A stretch of DNA of 64,000 nucleotides from Corylus avellana (Eukaryota; Streptophyta; Magnoliopsida; Fagales; Betulaceae): NCBI RefSeq assembly GCF_901000735.1, contig NC_081549.1:22931850-22995849 (forward strand), written 5' to 3'. Below the pieces are notes generated by a model that had not been told where the DNA came from, did not search any database, and saw nothing but the letters and a program-made list of their open reading frames with translations. Position 1 is the first letter of the stretch, and each line of letters starts with the position of its first letter. The position numbers and the translations under genes were made by a program. Shown in pieces: positions 34,901 to 46,321 of the stretch.

Positions 34901-36666
34901 AAGGTCAGCCTTTGATTTATCACGAAGAATATGCATATGAAACCGATGAGGGCTGGCTGTATCGCTAAAAAATTTGGGGAGAATTTTTCAGTGGTTGTAA
35001 AACAGAAGGCTGACCCATCATCATTCTTGAAGCTGTGCTGGAACATGTTATCCATTAATTGATACAGTTGTGTTTTTAACCACCCCTCCAAAAAAAAAGA
35101 GAGAGAAGAAGAAGAGGAAAAACAAGTTCACTCTGTAGAAATATAATGACATCTTACCCTGTAGGTTTATTCAAAAGGCAATTTCTCCTCCTCTAAGAAC
35201 ATAGTGGAGGATGAAGTCTGTGTATACAAGACTCATCGGGTGTATATATAAGTTATGAATAAAAGAAAAAGTAATGATATGCTAACAAATTAAACTTAGT
35301 TGAAGAATTACTTGTGAGGAATCTAATGGTTTTTTTCTTCCTCTCTCTCTGGGAAATGTTCAAAAAAAAGTTATTATGGATAATAATTCTCTCAGTAAAA
35401 AATACTTATAAAAAAAAAAAATAAGTCTCTCAGTAAAAAATAAAGAACATTGTCAAAGGTATCACTAATAATAACATGTATTTGTGTTTTCCTTTCTGCT
35501 ACTTTGCAGTGAAACCTTTTCCTTATGAAAAAATAAAAAAATAAAAAAGAACATCATTAATATTACATGGTAAGAATCATAACGATAGATTGGTGTTGTA
35601 TGTGCAAAAAAAGTGGGAAAACTCTTGATCACATCCTTCACTGTGATATTGCGAGAGACTTATGAAATTTGGTCATTAGGATGTTTGGAGTAGAGTGGGT
35701 TATGCTGAGACGGGTGGTGGAGCTCCGGGCGTGTTGGGAAAGAAGGTTTAGTTGAAATGATATTGATATTGTTTGGAATGTAATCCCGTCTTATTTAATA
35801 TGGTGCATTTGGAAAAAAATTAATGCTCGAAATATTGGGGATTATGAGAAGACGAGCTCGGATCTACGACTTTGTTTCCTTAAATCCCTCTTCGAGTGGA
35901 TCTCTCTTAAAGCCCTCTTGATGTCTCAAACTTTGTAGATTTTTGTGCTCATTTTCCAAAAAAAAAAAAAAATGATATTGCTGGATGTTTTTCTTGTATA
36001 CTTCCTGTGTCCTTGGGTTACACCTCTTGCTCATTTTATAAATATGCTTTACTTGCATTAAAAAACATTACACGGTCAGAGGTTTTTACTTATTAAACTG
36101 CATACTGTTTTGACTTTGCCAATGGGTAATTAAATCCATCATATCCTTCTCTCTCTCTCTCTCTCTCTCACATTTTCACTTCTCTTCTACGTGCTGTAAA
36201 TTTAAGACATTAAACTGCATACTGTTGTCTTTGCCAATTAGTAATTAAATCCAACATATCCTATTTATATAATATGTTCATACAGTTAACTCTCTCTCTC
36301 ACATTTTCACTTCTCTTCTACGTGCTGCAAATTTAAGACATTAAACTGCATACTGTTGTCTTTGCCAATGAGTAATTAAATCCAACATATCCTATTTATA
36401 TAATATGTTCATACAGTTAACCCTTTGTCATCCTTCTGGTTGTCTATCTCTATTACAAATTGTCTATGGCCATGCAGTTAACCTCTTGTCATCCTTCTGG
36501 TTGTCTCTCTCTATTAGAAATTGTCCATCTTATTTTATATGAATCGGAAGGGTGTTGCACATTAACTTAAATGACCTAATATGGAAAATTTGGAGTCAGT
36601 CCTAGGCTATTGCTTTTCATACTTGCACTTCCTGTTGTGGGAAACACGAAGTATATATGATACAAT

Positions 36667-36749
<83 letters not shown>

Positions 36750-37019
36750 AGTGTGTGTGCTGCTTCTTGGTACTTGAAATGGATCACCAATTAGCAGATT
36801 TTGAAGATTTGCTTGTCACTCTCTGTCAGAATGTTCTTTCATGCAGTACTTATCAGTACACACCCATGTCGATCCAAATCTCAATTATTTTTTTTGTTGT
36901 ACAGGTGGACATACAATGATCCTCTTCGAGCCAAGTACAATGCAAAAATGGCTGGAATGAATGCAGATATATCGAAACCTAAAGGAAGCAAGAAATTGAA
37001 GGATTGGGAATCTCGTTAA
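31992..37019 (+). CDS. MFAP1: Microfibrillar-associated protein 1 (MFAP1), spliceosomal B-complex factor
   Basis: Exons are 31992-33175 and 36905-37019, totalling 1,299 nt (432 residues plus TAA); human MFAP1 is of similar size. The protein starts [20 protein letters not shown] and is extremely charged, with acidic runs of Glu near residues 160-175 and long Arg/Glu/Lys helices. The MFAP1 C-terminal domain carries the hallmark strings [16 protein letters not shown] and [14 protein letters not shown]. These lead across the intron into [20 protein letters not shown]. Despite the historical name, the family acts in the nucleus in pre-mRNA splicing (B complex). The intron is 3.7 kb and carries a MITE, a LINE tail and tandem repeats. 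Splice phase is CC|G. The start is chosen as the first ATG and by homology. Confidence 0.95.
33489..34003. mobile_element. TIR element (MITE) in the MFAP1 intron
   Basis: The left arm from 33489 (atcaaatttagtctcttggt, then cgacaattagattcttaggt) matches the inverted right arm ending at 34003 (tttcatttagtctctggctt, then caacaattaggtccttaggt) over roughly 90 bp. The centre is non-coding. It begins directly after a poly-T/poly-G tract. No clear target duplication was seen. Confidence 0.65.
35585..35972 (+). mobile_element. 5'-truncated LINE tail (reverse-transcriptase zinc-binding domain)
   Basis: Plus-strand translation gives [18 protein letters not shown], then [17 protein letters not shown] and [16 protein letters not shown]. 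This is the zf-RVT domain at the C-terminus of plant L1-type LINE ORF2. It is interrupted by stop codons and ends in a 15-base A run at 35958-35972. It lies sense-oriented in the MFAP1 intron. The element is dead. Confidence 0.85.
36092..36530. repeat. Tandem repeat block in the MFAP1 intron
   Basis: The unit beginning attaaactgcatactgtt recurs at 36092, 36209 and 36340 (periods 117 and 131 bp). It includes a CT tract, cacttctcttctacgtgctg, and tttatataatatgttcatac. A second, shorter duplication (gcagttaacc, cttgtcatccttctggttgt) follows at about 36415-36530. Confidence 0.85.
36669..36760. repeat. Compound microsatellite (CT)n(TA)n(TG)n
   Basis: About 20 CT units run straight into about 18 AT units and then a short GT-rich stretch. 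It lies 150 bp upstream of the acceptor of the last MFAP1 exon. Confidence 0.95.
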
Positions 37020-37874
37020 TTTTGTTGGAGAAATTGAATATTTCTTAGCCATTGTTTTGTAGATACATGTATGCTTTAAAAGTCTCCTTTTCTAGTTATC
37101 TGCCATCTGAGAAGAGGCTTTTATCTATTGGAAGCAAGGAACAAGGAATCTGAAAATGACGTCACTTTTGTGAATAGAAAATGCCTTTTAAAATAGAGTA
37201 ATGTTATTCTTGAAACTTATTTATCATACCTATTTCATGTTAGATATTATGGTGTGTTTTTAAGTGGCTTTTCATACTTGTAAAGGAATTGTAGGTCTAG
37301 CATCAGTCTTCTTTTTTTTTTTTAGTAGATGACATGATTCCAATCAGATCCTTTAAATAAGACTTTGGGCATGTTTGGCAAAGCTATTTTGGACTCTTGG
37401 GTAATGTTTTGCTTTTTTGCTAGCAAAAGCATTATCAAACATTTCATACCATAAAACGCTCAACCCTATAGTTACCTTTTATGTCATATTACAATGAAAA
37501 TTCAAAAAGCACTATTTTAAAAGTTTAGTCAAACAATCTCGAATTCAAAATCTCCAACGTAGCCGTTTGACGTGTTTTTCACTTTTTTGTTTGAAAAAAA
37601 ATGTATAATCATCATTGTTATATGCAAAAGTCTTGGTGAAGCAGTGAACCACCACTCTTTTCAGAAAAGCAGGGTTGAAAATTCAGGCAAGAAGAGTGCC
37701 TGATGCTCTCAAATTTCAACTCCAAACAGATACATAACGAGGTATTATATTATTTTCTTTCTCAAAAATTTCCCAAATCTACAATGGAGGAAATCATGAA
37801 CCAAGTGAAAGAAAAAGCAAGACTCAAACAGAACCGAAAAAAATTCAAATACAAATGTGGAAGAGGGAATTTTA
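37020..37874. other. Convergent spacer between MFAP1 and the coiled-coil gene
   Basis: This is the 3' flanks of both genes. No further gene is supported. Confidence 0.5.
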
Positions 37875-38683
37875 TCATTTCTCTACTACAATTCCTGAAG
37901 AAGCTGAACCTGGACTCTGCGTTACGCTTTCACCAACAAATTTCAGTTCCTGATCATGAAGAATATATTCAATTATTGTCATCAATTTCATTTAGACAAG
38001 TAAAAAATTTAAATTATTGGATGCGGAAAATAATTACCGGTGATTGTCCTTCGTTGATCTTCTTTACTTGTTCTTTCTCTCTGAGAGATCGGATCGGAGA
38101 AACTCGCTGATCCAAATAACTCAAAGGTTAATATGTTACAAAAAAAGAAAAAGAAGAAGAAAAATTAAATCAAATATGGATTACAAAAAAATAAAAAATA
38201 AAATAAAATAAATCAAATATGGAGTATGATGCTTAATCAGTGCTTTACCATACTGTGAGATTTGAGTTCATTCAATCTGTACAACCTATCGACCTCGATC
38301 TCGAGCTTCTTCTGGATCTCTCCTCGCTCTTCCAGTTCCTTCATATTCAGCTCTAAAACCATGTCTCTCTCTCTGAGCATCTTCTCTGTTCTCTCTCGGT
38401 CCGATCTCAGCCTATCGAGCTTCTTCCTGATGGCGCTCAGCTCCTCCGCGAGCGACGCATCCAGCGAGTCGATTTTCGCCGGAGGAGTCGAGTAGATTGA
38501 ACGGTTCTCCTTGTTGCGGTCGTCGACGGCCACTGAGATCTCGATCGGTTCCTGCTTCGGCTTGGTGATGGGCGTGGAGTGGGGAACGGGGTTCGCCGGA
38601 CAGTTCTTCGGCTGGAGAGGCCTCCGGCCGGATTTTAGCCGGAGATTCTGATCTCCGGCGAGGGAAGACCGAGCCGTCTGCAT
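37875..38683 (-). CDS. Conserved plant coiled-coil protein of unknown function (3 exons)
   Basis: Exons (minus) are 38683-38249, 38106-38038 and 37949-37875, totalling 579 nt (192 residues plus TGA) with all junctions at phase 0. The N-terminal 65 residues are basic and proline-rich (LKSGRRPLQPKNCP). Residues about 70-145 form a charged coiled coil (EELSAIRKKLDRLRSD, RERDMVLELNMKELEERG, KLEIEVDRLYRLNEL). Exon 2 encodes MRVSPIRSLREKEQVKK and exon 3 a Ser/Thr-rich tail. I recall similar strings (ISPIRSLREKEQ) in plant proteins, some loosely named as HMG-type, but I see no HMG box or other catalytic domain. Reading exon 1 alone would end falsely at VKH. The SP/TP sites (YSTPPAK, VSPIRS) might be kinase targets. 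Upstream lies the tRNA-Ile gene. Confidence 0.82.
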
Positions 38684-38955
38684 TGGTGAGGGTTGTGTGT
38701 GTTTTCTGAGGTTGTGAGATAAAAGAGAGGATCACTATCAAGATAGCGATTGAGCTTTAAATTTGAAAGTGTGACGCGCTAACGGCTACAATTTTCGGAT
38801 GAGAGGAAAGCGACTATCCGACCACCATTTTAGAGTTCTGAAATGCCCCTGGCTGGCCTGCAGATCAAATATTATTTAATTTATTATATTATATTTCAGA
38901 ACATTGCTTGTGTAAACGTATGTGAAACACTTAATTAGAGTGTTGTTCGTCAACT

Positions 38956-39029
38956 GGCCTATTAGCTCAGTTGGTTAGAGCGTCGTGCTAATAACGCGAA
39001 GGTCGCAGGTTCGAGACCTGCATGGGCCA
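38956..39029 (+). tRNA. tRNA-Ile (anticodon AAT)
   Basis: The 74-nt cloverleaf has a GGCCTAT/ATGGGCC acceptor stem and a D arm (GCTCAGTTGGTTAGAGC). The anticodon stem TCGTG/CGCGA has loop CTAATAA (anticodon AAT). The T arm is GCAGGTTCGAGACCTGC and the discriminator is A. There is no intron. A T-run at about 39048 can serve as the pol III terminator. Confidence 0.96.
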
Positions 39030-41270
39030 CAGCTTTCAATAAAATCGTTTTGCTATTTGCTCCATTGGTTTTCATAATTCCATTCCTTCTAAAATTAAAT
39101 AAGAGAGGCATAATTGTCTTTTCATAGGCATTTGTTATCAATTAATCCCAAAATGTTAACATACATCTCAAATTTAAATTGGGTATAAACTCAGATCTGA
39201 ATATAATATCATATTAAAAATTAAAATGGAAAAAAATCGGAACAAACGTTTTGTCTCGATGGTTTCATAAGGGTTACTTCCAAGTGGGGTTCTTATCTTA
39301 AGGTTATTTTTGTTTATTTTTTATTTTTTGTGTGTTCTCAAAACAAAAAAGCACTAACAACACAAAACTCTAATACCGTTCTTCATTCAAAAACAATAAA
39401 ACAGTTATAAAGAAAACATAACTGAAATTTCTTCATAAAGCATGATGCTATGAGTCGAACATCAATACCTAAGAATAATAGTACAATAGTAGAGAATAGT
39501 AGAGAATAGTGTAATCTAAGCTTCATCCTTTTTTAAGTATCTGTGTTCCCTAAGTTGAAATATAATAGTTCAATAGTAGAGAATTAACTAAGCAATGAAG
39601 ATTGTTTGAGAAATAGACTCACCTTCCCAATATTCCGGCTACTTGGCATTACAACTTTGTATCCTACCTAATAAACTTAAAATCACAAAATTAGATGTTT
39701 CTAGGAAATATTCTAAATATTTAATATGTTTCATAATCATTCTTACCATTTACCAAGTCACCGTTTTTAAACCCTAAATTATAAGAGAAGGAAGTCCATG
39801 CCATTGAAATGAAGATTATTTGTAACAAACAGATACACAACATACTGAAAAATGATATACTATACTTGTGGGCCAAGACTCATCTATGTCAAGCTATAAA
39901 GAGAAAGATGGAAACCAAGTAAATGATCCCAATAAAGACAATAATTCCAAGAAAGAAAAAGGAAAAAAGAAGCAACTATATACCTGGCTGACGTCCTCAA
40001 GAAGAAAACTTTCTGATTCCCTGGAAAGCAAACTTGGCCTCACTTGCACAAACAAAACCACCCTCAAGATGTTACAGCAATTATTGGTAAATTAAGTAGT
40101 TGCTTTAACTATTTATATACATTATATTATCACTTACAGATGTGGTGTGTCCACCCAAAGCTACGAGACGAAGCCCAAGCTTAAAGCGCTTCGAATGCTG
40201 ATCACTTGCTTTGCCACTATATTCGACCTCCGCCTCATTTGTCTCCCTTTTCTCGGCCCCATCTTTCCAACTTCAACCAATTCACTCTGTTCCACACTTT
40301 CCTCGCCCTTTGTACTATTCTTCCCATCCGCCAAAGAACCTTTCAATTCAAGGATATTCAAACCCAACGACGCCGTTTCACCCCTGCCGGAGCTGTTTTC
40401 TCCTTTCTCCTTGAAACCCAATTCGCCGTAAGACCCGTGCTCCTCTGGCTCGAACACCTCGTTGGGATTTTTTCAGTGGGATTTCGTTAGCCTTGGGAAG
40501 TTTCGAATGTGGATGTACGAAATCGGTTCGTTTTGCGGCGTCCAATTGAATTATGATTTTAAAAAAAATTAAGACACTTATTAAATATATTTGTTCAAAT
40601 ATCAAAAAAAAATTTTGAGTGAAAATTATCAACTTACTTAAAAATTTTAGAAACTATTATGAAGAAAGACTTTAGTTTACTTACAATTGGATAAGTATCC
40701 TTAACTATATATTTAAGATATAGTAGTATATTTTTCAAAAAAAAAAAAAGATATAGTAGTATAGTTTTTGAAAGTACTCATATTTTTTATACCAATTTAA
40801 CACCGGCTGATGTGTAGATTTTTTTAATGTCAACCAATGTAAAATAAACATGAATAATAGTATAACTCTAGAAAAAAAAAATTGTAGTTTTATATTTTAC
40901 ATTCTTGAGCTCTTTATCCCTATAAACTTTCTCATAGAGGGAAGACTCTTTTTATACATATTTTTTTCACTACTATGAATGCTCATTTGAATCATGTAAG
41001 TTCACTGTATATTATTTTGCACAAAATGTGCATCAAATATGAGTCTACGCATATAATTTTTCTTTATAAAAAAATATTAAAATTATTAATAAATCATGGC
41101 AATTATTAACAATGACCCTAACCATAAATCAAGGCCCAATCCTTTGGGCTCAAAAAAGCTAAAAAGCCTAAGGGTCTTCATAATCACAAGCCCACAAAAT
41201 GACAGTTACATAAAATCTAAGATAAAAGTTATTTTTTTCATAAATCTCTTTCTATTATACTTTATTTTTA
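39030..41270. other. Spacer with one ORF-like, GC-richer block
   Basis: Most of it is AT-rich and featureless. The block 40147-40500 is less AT-rich and open in three plus frames and one minus frame. One frame (from 40211) has a Ser/Pro-rich, transit-peptide-like N-terminus (MPLYSTSASFVSLFSAPSFQ) but stops after 67 codons with no continuation I can join. It may be a decayed first exon; I do not recognise it. Confidence 0.35.
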
Positions 41271-41620
41271 TAAGAGCATTCTCAATAGAAGAGTTAAATG
41301 TTACTTTTATCTAGAATAGCTCTTCAAATGTTTAAAAAACCTCCCGCATTAGATGAGCCAAAAATATATGTAAAATAGATATTTGATTAGAAGAGCTAAA
41401 AAAAAATTAAATGTAACAGCACTTTTTAAGAGAGTCATTTTATTTTTTAGTGTCTCTCTCATACTTTATCTTTTTCTCAAATCTTTTCTCACCTTTTTTT
41501 AAAAAATATAGCTAATCGGATGTAGAGATACTTAAAAATAGCTTAGCTAAACTAAATAAAAGTGAATTTTGAAGAGTCATTTTACATAAAAATATAGCTC
41601 TTCCATTGGGAATGCTCTAA
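41271..41620. mobile_element. Tourist/Harbinger-like MITE, 344 bp, with TAA target duplication
   Basis: The element is 41274-41617, with ends GAGCATTCTCAATAGAAGAG and CTCTTCCATTGGGAATGCTC. The flanks are TAA on both sides. The terminal GAGCATTC is shared with the larger element at 18137-19263. The interior is non-coding. Confidence 0.8.
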
Positions 41621-43152
41621 GTTGGTTACTAACTTAATTATTAGAGGTTTGTTGCTGGTCATCAGCAGCCTAGCGGCCCTAGCTGAAGCTACTTCGGTGA
41701 TCATTTTCTTATCTCGCAGGTGGTTCGTCGTCTAATTTGGTTGTGTAAAAAAAAAAGTTATTTTCAGATTTTTTTTTAAATTTTTTTTTAATAATAAATA
41801 TGTGGAAGATGTAAATTTAGTAGACTAAATTATTATTATTATTATTATTATTATTTTAAAATCTTCCACCCAAATTTTTATTAAGAAACTTTATCTAATG
41901 TGATAAACTCAATCGCAAGATTGTAATTAAATCAGTTAAATAAGCGGGCTACCAATGGGTTGAGAGAGAGAAGATAGCGTGCACGGCTGTATTCCAATAA
42001 TAACACGCATTACCAAATCCCAAAGGCATATTCTAAAGACAAAACCCCGCATCAGCATCGCCTGGCGGATCAACCATCCCAAACGAAGCCACGTGTTAGG
42101 AGTCAAACGCGAGCATCAATTCCCAACTTTTCAAGGATTGTCCTTCGTTATAGGCGGCGACGCGAGGCATTTGTTAAAAAAAGCCTCACAAAAAACACGC
42201 TCTACAGTTCATCTTCGGCCTCTCCCTCCGCAACTTTCCAGGTACTTTGAATTTCAATTTTGTTCTTCCTACCTCAACGTTAATTTTAATTTATATATGA
42301 CGCAATTGTAAACTGGGGGTAATGAACGCGATGGTTATGGATTTCTTTGAAGAGATCTGATTTATACGCTGGAGCGCGTCGGGCTCTGGGTTTAATTGGA
42401 TCTTTGTTGTATGATTCGCGTCTCATTCATTATCCAGTCTCGGCTTCCAAATTTGTTAGGGTTTGATTTTCCGTATTGCGAAGTTCCAAACTTTTTTGCA
42501 TGCAAAAGCCTGATTGCTTCTTATGTAAGATTCGCTCGCTAATCTTAATAGCTGATTGAGCCAATATCCAGAATCTTTATTAGGGTTTGGTTTTGGGGAT
42601 TACCTTAACCCAATTAATGAAAATGTGCGGAGACTATTAAGTTTTGGTTTTGATTCTTTAGTTTTTATTTGTGATTTTATCAAAGTCCATTTTTTTTTGG
42701 CTCCTGTATTGGTAAAACAATTCTTCCCACATATGATCCAGTGTTTCTGTTTTTGGGTTCGAATTTATTTTTGCGAATCATGTGGCAGTGTATAATAATA
42801 CATTGAAAAAAGCCTGAAAATTTTAATTATAACGTATAATATGTCGATTTGCTCATAAAATCGATACATCACATATTCCTTAGCTTTGCGTCCCCCACCG
42901 ATATCTCTTTCTGTTTGGTTAGTATCTGTTGCTCTTCTTTATTTATTGGGTTTTCTGAGGGTGGACTTCTATTAAAGAAGCTTCGTTCCGTCACAAAATC
43001 TTTTAAATTCTTGCACTTTCATTATTATAATTTATGAACTTATAAAAAAAAAAAAAAAATTATAATTTATGAGTTTTCCTTTCAAATTTGCATTACTTAC
43101 GTGTTTATGCTTGTATTTGACCTTGATGTGCAGATTTGACAACTTGATCTTC

Positions 43153-43356
43153 ATGAGTTCAAGAATTACTGAGACATCCGTGGTTTCCTGTAAATCGGGA
43201 AACAAGAACATCATCTTCTTCTGGATTCTGTTTTGCTTGCTGCCTAAATTCTTGGGAACTCCTTTTGCATTCGGAGACTTCCTGTTAATAAAGGCTATTG
43301 ATAGGCGTCCTTCTGCAGTGCGGGTCTTCAAGACTCTTGGGGAGATCAACCTGTAA
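43153..43356 (+). promoter_or_regulatory. 67-residue upstream ORF in the S6 kinase 5' leader
   Basis: A leader exon begins after the acceptor gatgtgcag (ending at 43133); the donor of the preceding leader exon is at 42242. Within it an ATG at 43153 opens a 68-codon frame (MSSRITETSVVSCKSG... to TAA) that ends 54 bp before the kinase ATG at 43411. Such a long upstream ORF would be expected to reduce initiation at the main start. Conservation of the peptide is unknown to me. Confidence 0.6.
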
Positions 43357-43410
43357 TCGCTATTAATTTGAGCATCTGCCGGTCCTGATCTCTCCTTCGA
43401 ACTTGGCAAC

Positions 43411-45728
43411 ATGGTTTCATCTCAATTACCTGGTTTGACCAAGACTGGCATTTGCAAACCATTACAAACGCAGTTACTTTTTCCTGTGAACCCCACAGAT
43501 GCTGCAGTTACTGATCATGTTGAGCTGGATTTCTCTGACGTGTTTGGTCCTCTTCCAGTTCAGACGTCAATAGAAGTGAATTATGGTGATTCTTGTGACT
43601 CTGTTGGTCTTGAAGATGCCAATGAGCTAATTTATGAGGACCCCGTTGTCATTTACACCCGATCACATTCTCTGGTTGGCCCCTCTTCTTGTGTAAGTCA
43701 ATCATTGAAGCTCAGCAAGCTCACCATACATGAGTCAGAAGATTCGGAGGAACTAGTAGAGTGTGTTCATGGAGAAACCGTTAAAGAACTTCAGGAACCT
43801 GCCAATGATGGCAAAATTGAGAAACCCTTAAACGACATTGACGAAAATTCTGTGAAGGTTGAGAGCGTGGGCATTGAAGATTTTGAAATTTTGAAGGTTG
43901 TTGGGCAGGGTGCATTTGCAAAGGTATATCAGGTGAGGAAAAAGGGTAGCTCAGAAATATATGCAATGAAGGTTATGCGTAAGGACAAGATTATGGAGAA
44001 CAATCATGCTGAATACATGAAAGCTGAGAGGGATATTTTGACAAACGTGGATCACTCCTTCATTGTCCAACTCAGATACTCATTCCAAGTAATTTCTACC
44101 TGTCTTAAATTTTTTGAAGTTTAGTGTTTGATACGCCTCAGTTTTTGCTGCTGTTGCTTTTTATCTGAGAATCCCAATAGTATATATTATTATCTTAAAA
44201 GTTTCTCTCTAGCATGACTGATGTTTACTCAAAGATGTGCTAGGGTGACGTATCTGAATCTAAATCAGCTTAGTTTGTCAAATTCTTCATAATAAGACTA
44301 CTGACCCTAGTTATTCTGCCATGCAGACCAAATATAGACTATATCTTGTGCTGGATTTTGTAAATGGAGGTCACCTTTTCTTTCAGCTCTACCACCATGG
44401 CCTTTTCAGGTACCCCTGATTTCAATGTTTTTAGTCTATTCAAGAGTGTGCAAGTATTGGGGCTAATTAGTCTATCTTTTTGTTTTAATTTTACAGGGAG
44501 GATCTTGCTCGTATTTATGCAGCTGAGATTGTTTCTGCAGTTGCGCACCTTCATGCAAATGGCATAATGCATAGGGATCTTAAACCTGAAAATATCCTGC
44601 TCGATGAAGATGGCCATGTACTACTACTACTCCTCTTTCTCTCTCTCTCATTGTTTATGTGCGTGTGTTTGCATCTGTGCTTTTGTGTCATTGTGTGTGT
44701 GAACATTGCTGATTGCAACCCCTCAATGAAGAAATGTCTAGCTGACAGTTACCCATTACTCAATTAGGCAATGTTGACTGATTTTGGACTCGCAAAGAAA
44801 TTTGATGGAAGCACGAGATCTAATTCTATGTGCGGAACTTTAGAATACATGTCGCCTGAAATTGTTCTTGGAAAGGGCCACGATAAGGCTGCAGACTGGT
44901 GGAGCGTGGGAGTTCTATTATTTGAGATGCTAACTGGCAAGGTTAGTTTTGTACTTGTGTTTATTTGTTGATTTTGGTCTTTTTGTAACATGATAGGACA
45001 GCAGTTTGTGGAACCAAACGGTTAAATTTTTTCTCTCTGTTTTCTGCTTGTACAGCCTCCGTATACTGGGAACCGAGAAAAAATCCAGCAAAAGATAATG
45101 AAGGAAAAGATCAAGCTGCCAGCATTTTTGTCAAGTGAAGCACATTCTCTGTTGAAAGCGGTAAATCTTCATACTCCATCTGTGTTTTCTATCTAATTGT
45201 CACATTCTCTATTAATTGAGATATTACTCTCCCGGTTTTCTGAGTCTTCCAAGCCTGGTCTACCTAATTAGCATCATCTTTTTTCTTCTTTTCTCGGAGT
45301 ATTTGCCTGTATAAAACCCAATTTGTATCTTGCTATAGAATAGAGAGTTGAGAAACTAGTCTATTGTTTCAACCCTTAAAAATAATGCAACTAAATGTAT
45401 ATTTCTCCTCTTTCTCTTGTAGCTGCTAACAAAAGAAGCAAGCAAGCGCCTGGGTAGTGGACCTACAGGGGGCGAGGAAATTAAGCGCCACAAGTGGTTC
45501 AAGCCAATCAACTGGAAAAAACTGGAGGCCCGACAAATCCAGCCAAGTTTTCGTCCTGAAGTTGCCGGGAAGCACTGTGTAGCCAACTTTGAGAAGCGCT
45601 GGACCGACATGCCGGTGGTGGTTTCGCCGGCTGCAAGTCCAAATGCCAATGGAAACCCCTTCACGGGCTTTAGTTATGTGAGACCTGCAGCCTCTTTTCT
45701 TCAGAAGGACAGCTCCATGTACCGCTAG
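43411..45728 (+). CDS. S6K: Ribosomal protein S6 kinase (AGC family, S6K1/S6K2-like)
   Basis: Exons are 43411-44088, 44327-44409, 44497-44617, 44768-44941, 45056-45160 and 45423-45728, totalling 1,467 nt (488 residues plus TAG) with phases closing. This Ser/Thr kinase acts downstream of TOR and PDK1 to phosphorylate ribosomal protein S6 and tune translation and growth. The N-terminus carries [10 protein letters not shown] (residues 40-49), which fits a TOR/Raptor docking motif. The catalytic domain starts at [16 protein letters not shown] (about 158-173), with Lys187 in [14 protein letters not shown] at 279-286, and DFG at 299-301. The activation loop [17 protein letters not shown] places the PDK1 site at Ser314. 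The tail has the hydrophobic motif [11 protein letters not shown] (Ser471 as the TOR-dependent site). STN8 follows in the same orientation. Transcript evidence would decide between the leader exons proposed upstream. Confidence 0.95.
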
Positions 45729-46321
45729 ATGCAAAGTTATGGTGTTTTATTACCAATTTGGTTTCGGGATCTTGTGACCATGCAATTACGGTAGTTTGTG
45801 CTAAAAAAAATATTTTAATTTTCCTTTGGTTAACCTTAAAATTGTACTTTAAGGCAGACATAAACATATGATTTGATTGTTTGCTTGTTGGACAAAGAAT
45901 TATATATTTATGCCATTATTGGACTTGTTTATCTATATATTCCTTTAAGGTTCTCTTCTCATGATTTTTATTCAGTTTTATTACAATTAATAATGTATTA
46001 TAGACAAGTAAATTTTTTTATGTTAGCAATTTTATTACTTAATAGTTAGATACAATCTTTTAATTAGATATTTTTAGTCACATTAAAAAAAAAAAAAAAA
46101 AAAATTCTATTCTATAGAAATATGGAATTCGATTAAATTATTATTGCTTTGAGATTAAATAAAAAATAAAAAATTCTAAGAGATAAATAAATATATTTTA
46201 GTCACACTTCACGTACATTCCTGATAACATTACGACCAACGTGGCCAAACACCACCCTCTGCTGACGCTACTATTGTATCCCTAAAGAAACTCAACGGAA
46301 GCTCCTTGTCGGAGCACAACC
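45729..46321. other. Short spacer between S6K and STN8
   Basis: This is the 3' UTR of the S6 kinase and the promoter/5' UTR of STN8, within 593 bp. It contains an A-run at 46086-46104 and AT-rich stretches. No other gene was seen. Confidence 0.5.

Noticed and set aside
37703..38110. 135-codon plus-strand ORF
   Set aside because: It lies over exons 2-3 and intron 2 of the minus-strand coiled-coil gene, whose splice sites and phases are coherent. It has no family resemblance and is a shadow.
39868..40095. 75-codon Lys-rich ORF
   Set aside because: Low complexity, no recognised family and no splice partner.
43032..43412. 126-codon minus-strand ORF over the S6K leader
   Set aside because: It has no homology or splice context, and the plus strand carries the leader exon and its upstream ORF.
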